A DNA stretch of 5,645 nucleotides from QQUK01 sp913009765 (GTDB lineage: Bacteria > Zixibacteria > MSB-5A5 > GN15 > FEB-12), in the NCBI GenBank assembly GCA_937900185.1, contig CALCCW010000260.1, positions 1 to 5,645 of the forward strand. The letters run 5' to 3'. The position numbers were made by a program, and so were the translations under genes. Below the pieces are notes generated by a model, which saw only the letters and a program-made list of their open reading frames with translations, made no database searches and was not told the origin of the DNA. Below are positions 1 through 4,474 of this stretch, in pieces; position 1 is the first letter of the stretch, and every line of letters begins with the position of its first letter.

Positions 1-24
1 CCTATTGTTGCCTTTTCGTCCGCT
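1..24. other. 3' half of a cloverleaf spanning the 5645/1 junction
   Basis: Seen: bases 4-10 (ATTGTTG) are the exact complement of 5636-5642 (CAACAAT), and 12-24 (CTTTTCGTCCGCT) is the exact complement of 5578-5590. Joining base 5645 to base 1 gives a hairpin with a CTTCCT loop; one unpaired base (c11) separates it from the closing 13-bp stem. The other half is described at 5578-5645. I infer that the molecule is circular and that the window ends are an arbitrary cut. Terminal inverted repeats of a linear genome are a weaker alternative, because the outermost three bases do not pair and the 13-bp arms lie at different distances from the two ends. Confidence 0.75.
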
Positions 25-341
25 TTGTCGCTTCGCTCCAATTATGGCAAGGGCTTAAATCCTGTTGCAAATTCGCATCGCTTACGCACAATTATATATT
101 TCATTCTATGGTTTTGTTTGTGCTGTCGCAAGCTCCACCACAAACAAATCTATACACTCTTTCTCCCTTTAGGGTCGCCTCGCAAGCTCGGCGAGTGTAA
201 GCTCTTGGGTGCCGAACGGCTCCCAGTTTCCGCTTTTGGATAGCTCGCTACAATTATATTCTTTAGAAGCTCGCTTCTTTGTAACGCTCCAACTTCCGCC
301 TATCAACCACTTGGAAAAAAAACACAATTATATTGTGGTTG

Positions 342-465
342 ACGGTGTAACCCGATTGTAAAATGACCCTCTCTGTTCTCTCGAAAGCTCGGTGCCAATT
401 AGGTTTTTTGTTGCTATCGGTCTTTGCAACAAAAAACCTTTTTAAGTCTTATCGGGTTACACCGT
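342..465. repeat. Perfect 15-bp inverted repeat
   Basis: ACGGTGTAACCCGAT (342-356) pairs exactly with ATCGGGTTACACCGT (451-465). The hairpin at 401-439 lies inside it, and it is nested within the 202-479 repeat. Confidence 0.75.
401..439. repeat. Perfect 14-bp hairpin, 11-nt loop
   Basis: AGGTTTTTTGTTGC (401-414) pairs exactly with GCAACAAAAAACCT (426-439); the loop is 415-425. The arms carry A/T homopolymers, but no gene ends just upstream on either strand, so it is more likely a structural element of the intergenic region than a transcription terminator. Confidence 0.7.
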
Positions 466-540
466 TCGGCACCCAAGAGAAAAACTTGCTTAGAGTTGAG
501 TGCAGCTCTCAGAGTCAGCCATCGTTTTCGATAAGACTTA
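443..540. repeat. Perfect 12-bp inverted repeat competing with the 342-465 stem
   Basis: TAAGTCTTATCG (443-454) is the exact reverse complement of CGATAAGACTTA (529-540). Bases 451-454 also take part in the 342-465 stem, so the two folds are mutually exclusive at that point and could form alternative conformations. Confidence 0.6.
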
Positions 541-593
541 TTTTGGAAACATTTAAGGAAGCAAACAATTAAGGAATTACAATTATATCAATC

Positions 594-685
594 ATCTACT
601 TTCTCTACACTCCGTTATAGGCACTTCGACGGCGGACTTCGTCCGTCGCGTCTCCGTGTCCGATAACTCCGTTCGGTAAGTAGAT
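594..685. repeat. Imperfect long stem-loop with GC-rich tip
   Basis: Three stems nest in order: ATCTACTT (594-601) with AAGTAGAT (678-685); GTTATAGGCAC (614-624) with GTGTCCGATAAC (656-667), imperfect with one mismatch and one extra base; and GGCGGAC (631-637) with GTCCGTC (641-647) around a TTC loop, including one G-T pair. The tip is GC-rich in AT-rich surroundings. It resembles a folded single-strand recombination or origin element, but I do not recognise a known type. Confidence 0.55.
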
Positions 686-765
686 AAATTTTCAAACTGA
701 GATATTATAATAAAACATCCAAAAGAGGTATTTAAAAAGAAAGCCAAAAAAAACAATTTAAGCCG

Positions 766-791
766 CCCGCCCACCCCAAGCCCGTCTCCCC
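766..791 (-). other. G-quadruplex motif on the minus strand
   Basis: The + strand carries five C-runs of 3-4 bases (766-768, 770-772, 774-777, 781-783, 788-791) separated by 1-4 bases. The minus strand therefore fits the G3+N1-7 quadruplex pattern with one run to spare. It stands out in AT-rich DNA. The + strand has a separate run of seven G at 872-878. Confidence 0.6.
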
Positions 792-795
792 ATAG

Positions 796-885
796 TTAGT
801 AAAGGAAAAACAAATATATTTATCAAAATTCGACAAGTCGAATTTCTCCATTGCGTAATTACGGTTATAGAGGGGGGGTTACTAA
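796..885. promoter_or_regulatory. Operator-like palindromes upstream of the early promoter
   Basis: A near-continuous palindrome at 826-845 (AAATTCGAC-AA-GTCGAATTT) and a perfect 10-bp palindrome, CGTAATTACG, at 854-863 sit within a 7-bp inverted repeat, TTAGTAA (796-802) / TTACTAA (879-885). Dyads of this size about 60-100 bases upstream of a strong -35 box suit a dimeric repressor or activator. The AbrB-type protein encoded at 1495-1677 and the zinc protein at 958-1245 are the local candidates to bind, which would make the early block autoregulated. That assignment is inference. Confidence 0.5.
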
Positions 886-922
886 TATCAAAATTTATTT
901 TTTATAATAGTAGTTTTTTTTC

Positions 923-951
923 TTGACATCCGTCATTACGTTCGTTATTAT
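923..951 (+). promoter_or_regulatory. Sigma70-type promoter of the early block
   Basis: A perfect -35 box TTGACA (923-928) is followed by a 17-nt spacer and a -10 box TATTAT (946-951, five of six consensus bases). Transcription would be expected to start about seven bases after the -10 box, at or next to base 958, which is the A of the first start codon. The early mRNA would then be leaderless or nearly so. Confidence 0.75.
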
Positions 952-957
952 GTAAAT

Positions 958-1245
958 ATGAAATATCAATTATACATTGACGGTTTTATTTATGACCACT
1001 TTAGATGCACATCATGTAAAATTACATATCTATTTCCTCAAATAGGTTCTTATGTTTGCTACAAAAACCATGAGCATAGATTACATAGAACAGATATAAG
1101 ACATTTGTCAATGTATTATATTAATAGATTACTCGTTTGCAATAATTGTAATTTCTTAGGAAGAATCGAAACATATAAAGATTTACATTGTCCATGTTGT
1201 GCGAATTTTCCTATGACACCACTAAAGGAGATAATGAAATTATGA
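958..1245 (+). CDS. Small protein with two tandem zinc-ribbon motifs
   Basis: The protein is 95 residues. It carries two cysteine sets with the same internal spacing: C17-x2-C20-x13-C34-x3-H38 and C61-x2-C64-x13-C78-x2-C81. This suggests two zinc-ribbon modules that arose by duplication, the first with a C3H ligand set. The linker (about residues 39-60) is rich in His, Arg and Tyr. Zinc ribbons of this size commonly bind nucleic acid or protein, so an early regulator is plausible but not shown. The start is chosen because it is the first ATG after the promoter. No Shine-Dalgarno site precedes it, and the ATG falls at the expected transcription start. The stop overlaps the next start as ATGA (1242-1245), so the two genes are translationally coupled. 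I do not recognise the family. Confidence 0.75.
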   Translation: MKYQLYIDGFIYDHFRCTSCKITYLFPQIGSYVCYKNHEHRLHRTDIRHLSMYYINRLLVCNNCNFLGRIETYKDLHCPCCANFPMTPLKEIMKL

Positions 1246-1532
1246 GTTTTCGAGGTTCACTCAGACAATGTATTTTATATTGTGCTGAACAATTAGATGC
1301 AGGTCATTATGAATTTTATGGCATTCTGCATAATCCGAAAGGTAAATACTATACCGGTCTTTCTCCAACTGAATTAGATGAAAAACCGATCAACAATGAA
1401 AACGACCACATGCGACTTGTTTTTCTTGGTACCAAAAAAGAGCTTGCTTCTTTTTGTAAATATGAACAACGTGAATTATTTAAGGAGTATGTAGATGTCG
1501 ATTCTGCGGAAGATATTCAAAGCGGGGAATAG
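1242..1532 (+). CDS. Hypothetical early protein, 96 residues
   Basis: I do not recognise this protein. The start at 1242 is chosen over an in-frame ATG at 1188 because AAAGGAG at 1224-1230 lies 11 bases upstream and the ATG overlaps the previous stop in an ATGA arrangement. The product reads as a small soluble mixed alpha/beta protein, with an aromatic middle (about residues 22-39: HYEFYG, then GKYYTG) and an acidic C-terminus (EYVDVDSAEDIQSGE). There is no membrane segment, signal peptide or nucleotide-binding motif. It sits between a zinc-ribbon gene and an AbrB-type gene, and its last 38 bases overlap the latter, so it belongs to the same early, probably regulatory, unit. Anti-host or modulator functions are possible guesses only. 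Confidence 0.75.
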   Translation: MSFRGSLRQCILYCAEQLDAGHYEFYGILHNPKGKYYTGLSPTELDEKPINNENDHMRLVFLGTKKELASFCKYEQRELFKEYVDVDSAEDIQSGE

Positions 1533-1677
1533 TAAAGTAATATCTATACCTCAATATTTACTCAAGGAAATGGGTGCCAATAACGGTTCTTATGTTAGAA
1601 TCGACCCAATTAGAGAGCAAGGTGAGGATTTTATATCTATAAATATCATCGCATGCAGACCTTTTAAAGATAAATAA
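1495..1677 (+). CDS. AbrB/MazE-type swapped-hairpin DNA-binding protein
   Basis: The product is 60 residues, almost exactly one SpoVT/AbrB domain. Residues 2-37 follow the family pattern: a basic beta start (ILRKIFKAGNSKVISIP), the GNS turn at 11-13, the ISIP strand, a short helix (QYLLKEMG), then GSYVRID. Known members are obligate dimers that bind DNA through an interleaved beta-barrel and act as transition-state regulators, antitoxins of the MazE class, or viral repressors. No toxin partner of the MazF type is next to it, so a repressor or copy-control role is more likely than an antitoxin role. AAGGAG at 1482-1487, seven bases upstream, supports the start, which lies inside the end of the previous gene. 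The palindromes at 826-863 are candidate operators. A hairpin and a terminator follow. Confidence 0.85.
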   Translation: MSILRKIFKAGNSKVISIPQYLLKEMGANNGSYVRIDPIREQGEDFISINIIACRPFKDK

Positions 1678-1691
1678 TCAACCCCCCACTC

Positions 1692-1718
1692 GGAAAAAGT
1701 CGTCGCTCGACTTTTTCC
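1692..1718. repeat. Perfect 11-bp hairpin after the early block
   Basis: GGAAAAAGTCG (1692-1702), a 5-nt loop TCGCT, then CGACTTTTTCC (1708-1718). It lies 15 bases after the AbrB-type stop codon. It lacks a trailing T-run of its own but has T5 within the stem, so it may act with the terminator just downstream. Confidence 0.7.
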
Positions 1719-1728
1719 ACTATCACGG

Positions 1729-1762
1729 AAAACCGCTCTTAATGTGCTTTGGAGCGGTTTTT
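1729..1762 (+). terminator. Rho-independent terminator of the early block
   Basis: The stem AAAACCGCTC (1729-1738) pairs perfectly with GAGCGGTTTT (1752-1761) around a 13-nt loop, and T-rich sequence follows (1758-1762, then CTTATATT). It separates the early genes from the replication-origin-like array. Confidence 0.8.
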
Positions 1763-1777
1763 CTTATATTCCGAATA

Positions 1778-1821
1778 TGTTGACAGCATGTTGATAACCT
1801 GTTGATAACCTGTTGATATGT
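1778..1821 (+). repeat. Four tandem 11-bp iterons, TGTTGATAACC type
   Basis: The units are TGTTGACAGCA (1778-1788), TGTTGATAACC (1789-1799), TGTTGATAACC (1800-1810) and TGTTGATATGT (1811-1821). The middle two are identical. Each unit begins with TGTTGA, and the core TGTTGATAA is the complement of TTATCAACA, a one-base variant of the DnaA box TTATCCACA. Spacing of 11 bp puts all units on the same face of the helix. A fifth isolated copy is at 1851-1859. Confidence 0.8.
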
Positions 1822-2035
1822 ATGCAGTTCTATGTGCAACTTTGTGCATGTGTTGATAACTAACGAGTTATACACATTCTATCCACATACGGTGTGGATA
1901 ACTTTTTACTGTATTTAACTGCCTACCAAGTTGTTAACAAAGTTATCCACTTATCCACATACCTTATTACTGTTATTTCTTTTATATTTAAAGGTTTAAA
2001 ATAATAAAATCTTGCATATCGGTTCAAAATCTGTG
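1778..2035. other. oriC-like replication origin: DnaA-box array plus AT-rich tract
   Basis: Seen: exact DnaA boxes TTATACACA (1868-1876), TTATCCACA (1951-1959) and, on the minus strand, 1893-1901; one-mismatch boxes at 1879-1887 and 1943-1951; and the iterons at 1778-1821 plus 1851-1859, which are DnaA-box variants. Two dyads fall among them, 1880-1887/1893-1900 and a 12-bp repeat 1894-1905/1939-1950, with a TTGTTAACAA palindrome at 1931-1940. An AT-rich tract (about 1960-2035) follows, as in the unwinding element of bacterial oriC. No replication protein is encoded, so host DnaA is the likely initiator (inference). The array lies between the early terminator and the late promoter. DnaA binding could also regulate the late promoter. 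Confidence 0.8.
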
Positions 2036-2046
2036 CATCTTTTGTC

Positions 2047-2075
2047 TTGACAGACTGTTTAAGAAAATATAGATT
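2047..2075 (+). promoter_or_regulatory. Promoter of the late structural operon
   Basis: A perfect -35 box TTGACA is at 2047-2052. The -10 region TATAGATT (2068-2075) can be read as TATAGA with a 15-nt spacer or TAGATT with a 17-nt spacer, so it is weaker than the early promoter. Transcription would start near 2080, leaving a leader of about 40 bases before the first late gene. Confidence 0.55.
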
Positions 2076-2119
2076 GAAAATAAAGAGAAATAATATCTTG
2101 TCAAATAGGAGCTTACAAA

Positions 2120-2548
2120 ATGCCTGAAGTTAAATCATTAACGAGAATATCTGATAAATGGAAACGGCAATCACAAGCTGCAACCCCTGAATATGAATTT
2201 GGAGTTAAAAATCCAAAAAAGGATTGGGCGGAAGAAACTGCAAAAGCAGAAGACAACTATAAAAAAGGTGTCATTGCTGCAGCTAATGCAGGTTCATTTG
2301 GCAAAGGTGTAAAGAAAGCCGGAACTTCTAAATGGCAAGAGAACACACTCAAAAAAGGTGTTAATCGTTGGGCTGACGGCATCAATCAATCAGCATCAAA
2401 TTACGAAGAGGGATTCAAGCCTTATCGTGAAACAATTATTAATACTACTCTACCACCAAGAGGTCCAAAAGGTGATCCAAAAAATATCGAACGTGTTAGA
2501 GTTATGGCGAAAGCTTTACATGATAAAAAACAATCTCTTCGTGGATAG
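2120..2548 (+). CDS. Basic protein with W-x10-Y-x2-G repeats, likely virion-associated
   Basis: The protein is 142 residues, highly charged and lysine-rich, with no membrane segment. It contains three copies of one spacing pattern, W-x10-Y-x2-G-[VF]: W14/Y25/G28, W36/Y47/G50 and W84/Y95/G98. A shorter variant lies around W72-V81 (KWQENTLKKGV). The tail holds a proline-rich turn (TTLPPRGPKGDP) and a basic helix. It reads as an alpha-helical repeat protein. As the first gene of the late operon, just before the capsid-like gene, it could be a scaffold, an internal DNA-binding protein or a vertex protein. From memory, similar proteins accompany capsid genes in uncultured small phages, but I cannot verify this here. 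AGGAG at 2107-2111, eight bases upstream, fixes the start. Confidence 0.85.
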   Translation: MPEVKSLTRISDKWKRQSQAATPEYEFGVKNPKKDWAEETAKAEDNYKKGVIAAANAGSFGKGVKKAGTSKWQENTLKKGVNRWADGINQSASNYEEGFKPYRETIINTTLPPRGPKGDPKNIERVRVMAKALHDKKQSLRG

Positions 2549-2601
2549 TTTTTCATCGGTAAATTATTGTTAATGTATTTTATAAGTTAGGATAATAAAT
2601 T

Positions 2602-3411
2602 ATGACTTTTGGACAATTGGTTACTGGTACAGGTGGAACCGCCGCAGGTTCTATCACTCAAATCGGTTCAGATATTTCCATGCCTGCAGGTGGTGATTGG
2701 TTAATACATCATTTATGGGGAATGGTTGTGCAAGATACAGCGGTGGCAAGTGAAGCTGTCGCAGGTCAGATGCAGATTGATTCTGTAGGTGGTGACATAT
2801 CGCCCGACCCCGCTCCGGGAAAATATCCTCTCATTGGTAAAGCATCAAGTGCAGGTGCAAACTTTTCAATACATTCCGCTCCGCTAAACATCTACCCAGT
2901 AAATTGGGTCGCATCTGGTAAAGCTGAATTTGCTTTAAAGTTTATCAATGATGCAGGAAATGCAACTGCTCCGCTCGTTGCTATGGGAATTATATTTGGA
3001 GACAAACGTCCTGAAATTAAACCGCTTACTTTTTCTGATGCAGTCTCGGCAACTTTAACAGCTAACACAGAAACCACTATCGGACAGATTCAACTATCTG
3101 AAAGAGCTACTCGAATTGTCGGTATCATGGCAACCGCTACAAAGGACGGAGCTATCACAGCTGACGAAGGAATGCTCGCAACAATCAGACTCGACTCTGC
3201 CGATGTTAAAATTCAGCCTGCTAAATATCCTTGCACAAATGGTTTTAATGCGGCAGACGGAACGCCTGCCGGTGGTACTGCTTTGGCAATGCCTACTTTC
3301 ATGCCTGTTGATATCGAGATTCCAAAAGGAGCAAGAATTGATTGTTTTGGTACTCTCATAAATGCAGTCACTGCAGGCTTAGATATTCAAGTATTTTTAG
3401 CCTATGAGTAA
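2602..3411 (+). CDS. Candidate double jelly-roll major capsid protein
   Basis: The protein is 269 residues, rich in Gly, Ala, Thr and Val, low in charge, with alternating beta-strand patterns throughout. It falls into two similar halves. Half one (about 17-133) has IDSVGGD at 59-65, KYPL at 74-77, and ends in a strand pair finishing LVAMGIIFG. Half two (about 159-268) has RLDSADV at 196-202, KYP at 208-210, and ends ...LDIQVFLAY. Both halves also share a [PM]-x-[DN]-I strand before the last hairpin. Tandem jelly rolls of about this total length are known in major capsid proteins of tailless phages of the PM2 type. The trimeric capsomer role is inference, because I cannot run a fold search. 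AGGA at 2589-2592 supports the start. It is by far the largest gene in the window, as expected for a capsid gene. Confidence 0.75.
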   Translation: MTFGQLVTGTGGTAAGSITQIGSDISMPAGGDWLIHHLWGMVVQDTAVASEAVAGQMQIDSVGGDISPDPAPGKYPLIGKASSAGANFSIHSAPLNIYPVNWVASGKAEFALKFINDAGNATAPLVAMGIIFGDKRPEIKPLTFSDAVSATLTANTETTIGQIQLSERATRIVGIMATATKDGAITADEGMLATIRLDSADVKIQPAKYPCTNGFNAADGTPAGGTALAMPTFMPVDIEIPKGARIDCFGTLINAVTAGLDIQVFLAYE

Positions 3412-3415
3412 ATAG

Positions 3416-3748
3416 ATGCCATTCACAACAACACAAGTTAAAGGCGACACTTTAAGAACTAAAAAAACTACATTCTATCAGATTGATTCCGGTGTTTTGA
3501 GAAATCTATCCGCAATCAATCTGAATGAAGATTCTGAACATATGGATAATTATGTCCGCTTTGGAATTGCCAAAGATGTAGAGGGAGTCAATCAAATTAT
3601 CTCTGTTCTCGGTAATGGTTATTGTGACGGAATGACTAATGTTAATTGGACAGGAAATATTCCTCTTGAACCCAACATGTTTATATTTATAGATGTTTGG
3701 TCGAGTGATTCATCAACTATAAATCTCGGAATAGTTACAGAGGTATAA
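3416..3748 (+). CDS. Small beta-rich protein, candidate minor capsid or spike protein
   Basis: The protein is 110 residues, starts four bases after the capsid-like gene, and is probably translated by coupling, since only a weak GAG precedes it. Strand-like segments dominate. Its last 30 residues (GNIPLEPNMFIFIDVW, then STINLGIVTEV) match the shape of the final strand pair in each half of the preceding protein, for example EIPKGARIDCF followed by LDIQVFLAYE. This suggests a single jelly roll related to the capsid protein, suited to a vertex (penton) or spike. It has no signal peptide or membrane segment. The family is unrecognised, and the structural role rests on position and strand pattern. 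Confidence 0.7.
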   Translation: MPFTTTQVKGDTLRTKKTTFYQIDSGVLRNLSAINLNEDSEHMDNYVRFGIAKDVEGVNQIISVLGNGYCDGMTNVNWTGNIPLEPNMFIFIDVWSSDSSTINLGIVTEV

Positions 3749-4192
3749 ATGCAAACAAGCGAACTCTTATTGCCTGCCAATTTTGGCAAACTAATAACTA
3801 TAACTCCACCAGACCCCGCAGTCGGAACAAACTTTGATTTTCTCGTTCCTGTCAATACAATGATTTTACCAGTATCATTTTCCTGTATTTTTGTAACAGA
3901 CGCTACGGTAGTAACGAGAACTATGTTAATTGCAACCTTTGACGGTTCTGTAAATATATTTATAACGCCATCTCAACTATTACACAGTGCAAACGTTACT
4001 AAGACTTATGTTTGTCAAGCAGGAAATAACATGTTGACGACAAATGTTAATTATGGCTATCAAGTTATTAACTTATCAAACTTAAATTATTTAAGATTTG
4101 GTGACTCATTCCGAACAGTCGTTGACCAACTACAAGCAGGCGACCAAATTTCTTCATGTCGCCTTAGATATATGCAATGGATACAGGAGTAA
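3749..4192 (+). CDS. Beta-rich virion protein, candidate single jelly roll
   Basis: The protein is 147 residues. The start codon directly follows the previous TAA (3746-3748), with AGAGG at 3739-3743 as ribosome site, so translation is coupled. Alternating hydrophobic strands run from KLITITPP (14-21) through FVTDATVVTR (48-57) and MLIATFDG (59-66) to the C-terminal QAGDQISSCRLRYMQWI. The DATV-x-R turn followed by a long strand, and a late GDQ turn before the last strand, look like a small jelly-roll or head-fibre protein. I recall similar sequences in small uncultured phages but cannot confirm it. It is most likely a minor capsid protein working with the two products encoded just upstream. 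Confidence 0.7.
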   Translation: MQTSELLLPANFGKLITITPPDPAVGTNFDFLVPVNTMILPVSFSCIFVTDATVVTRTMLIATFDGSVNIFITPSQLLHSANVTKTYVCQAGNNMLTTNVNYGYQVINLSNLNYLRFGDSFRTVVDQLQAGDQISSCRLRYMQWIQE

Positions 4193-4198
4193 AAAAAG

Positions 4199-4474
4199 AT
4201 GAATGATTTCAACAAATTAGATGACATAATGGAAAATCTTGATAATGCAGACCTCAACAACATCGGTAAAGATGTTCAACCAATTCCAAAAGAATTGATT
4301 GACCGGAGCAAAATTCAAGAGGGATTGATTTTTATATCTGAACAAGATATTCCAACAATCTGCAAAGTCTCTCTTTTAATTGGTTACGGGATTTCTGCAC
4401 AGAGAAATTTCTCATATCAAGAAATTGAGTTTGCACTCACAACACATGAAAAAGAAGATGTCGGGACTAAATAA
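4199..4474 (+). CDS. Hypothetical acidic protein, 91 residues
   Basis: I do not recognise it. The N-terminal third is acidic and rich in Asn, Asp and Leu (helix-forming, DDIMENLDNADLNN), followed by PIPKEL and a hydrophobic core (about residues 43-65, ending CKVSLLIGYGIS). The hydrophobic stretch is too short and polar for a confident membrane helix. AGGAG at 4185-4189 overlaps the end of the previous gene and lies nine bases before the ATG. Its stop lies inside the start of the next gene. The position in the structural operon fits an assembly or scaffolding factor, or a partner of the nuclease-like protein encoded next; neither is shown. Confidence 0.7.
   Translation: MNDFNKLDDIMENLDNADLNNIGKDVQPIPKELIDRSKIQEGLIFISEQDIPTICKVSLLIGYGISAQRNFSYQEIEFALTTHEKEDVGTK

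Larger units (their letters stand above)
202..479. repeat. Perfect 18-bp inverted repeat with 242-nt interior
   Basis: CTCTTGGGTGCCGAACGG at 202-219 is the exact reverse complement of 462-479. The interior holds further perfect stems (265-278, 303-342, 342-465, 401-439), so the whole block can fold as a multi-branched structure. The arm at 462-479 overlaps the arm at 451-465 of the next stem by four bases, so these two helices compete at their junction or stack on each other. Confidence 0.75.
88..588 (+). repeat. Dispersed direct repeat ACAATTATAT, four copies
   Basis: Exact copies of the 10-mer lie at 88-97, 250-259, 324-333 and 579-588, all in the same orientation and all in non-coding DNA. 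A partial copy, CCAATTATGG, is at 38-47. They punctuate the hairpin-rich region, so the DNA between them looks like modules joined at this motif. The copy at 324-333 sits inside a small palindrome (CACAAT-TAT-ATTGTG, 323-337). The role is unknown; a protein-binding site or a module boundary left by recombination are both possible. Confidence 0.6.
25..790. other. Gene-free, hairpin-rich region (main part)
   Basis: I see no credible gene here. The short open frames lack ribosome binding sites, and their translations look like random low-complexity sequence. The stretch is instead full of inverted repeats, listed separately, plus smaller ones such as 113-122/139-148 (TTTGTTTGTG/CACAAACAAA), 175-179/190-194, 265-270/273-278 (AGAAGC/GCTTCT) and 303-310/335-342 (TCAACCAC/GTGGTTGA). 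AAGCTC recurs about five times between 130 and 390. Joined across the window ends to 5419-5645, and extended through 791-957, it forms one intergenic region of about 1.2 kb. Candidate roles are single-strand origin, packaging signal, folded recombination site or structured RNA; the sequence does not decide between them. Confidence 0.7.

Noticed and set aside
1..24. Terminal inverted repeat of a linear, protein-primed genome
   Set aside because: The last three bases at each end do not pair and the 13-bp arms are unequally placed; a circular junction explains the pairing better, though it is not proven.
25..243. Open frame of 72 codons on the + strand
   Set aside because: It has no ribosome site, its translation looks random, and it runs through hairpins and a repeat copy; the region is better explained as structured non-coding DNA.
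363..572. Open frame of 69 codons on the + strand
   Set aside because: It crosses several inverted-repeat arms, has no Shine-Dalgarno site, and shows no recognisable protein feature.
614..667. Integron attC site
   Set aside because: The GTTAT...ATAAC shoulders are in the reverse order of attC core sites, and no integrase or cassette array is present.
592..774. Open frame of 60 codons on the minus strand
   Set aside because: It overlaps the 594-685 stem-loop, has no ribosome site, and its direction opposes every credible gene.
930..957. dif-like XerCD site (ATTATGTAAAT right arm)
   Set aside because: The left arm does not match the XerC consensus, and the right half is part of a good -10 region.
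1066..1119. HUH endonuclease signature in the zinc-ribbon protein (HEH with nearby tyrosines)
   Set aside because: The middle residue is Glu, not hydrophobic, and the protein is too small for a Rep domain; the histidines fit zinc binding or charge better.
1188..1241. Upstream ATG extending the 96-residue early protein
   Set aside because: It would overlap the zinc-ribbon gene by 58 bases without a ribosome site; the ATG at 1242 has AAAGGAG and an ATGA overlap.
1495..1677. Antitoxin of a MazEF-type toxin-antitoxin pair
   Set aside because: No MazF-like or other toxin gene lies next to it; a terminator follows directly and the upstream protein does not resemble a toxin.
1780..1808. Third TTGACA promoter in the origin region
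   Set aside because: At 17 nt spacing only TTGATA is found, and both boxes are parts of the 11-bp iterons.
4380..4457. Upstream ATG extending the nuclease-like protein by 26 residues
   Set aside because: It lies deep inside the preceding gene without a ribosome site, and the extra residues do not resemble the fold.
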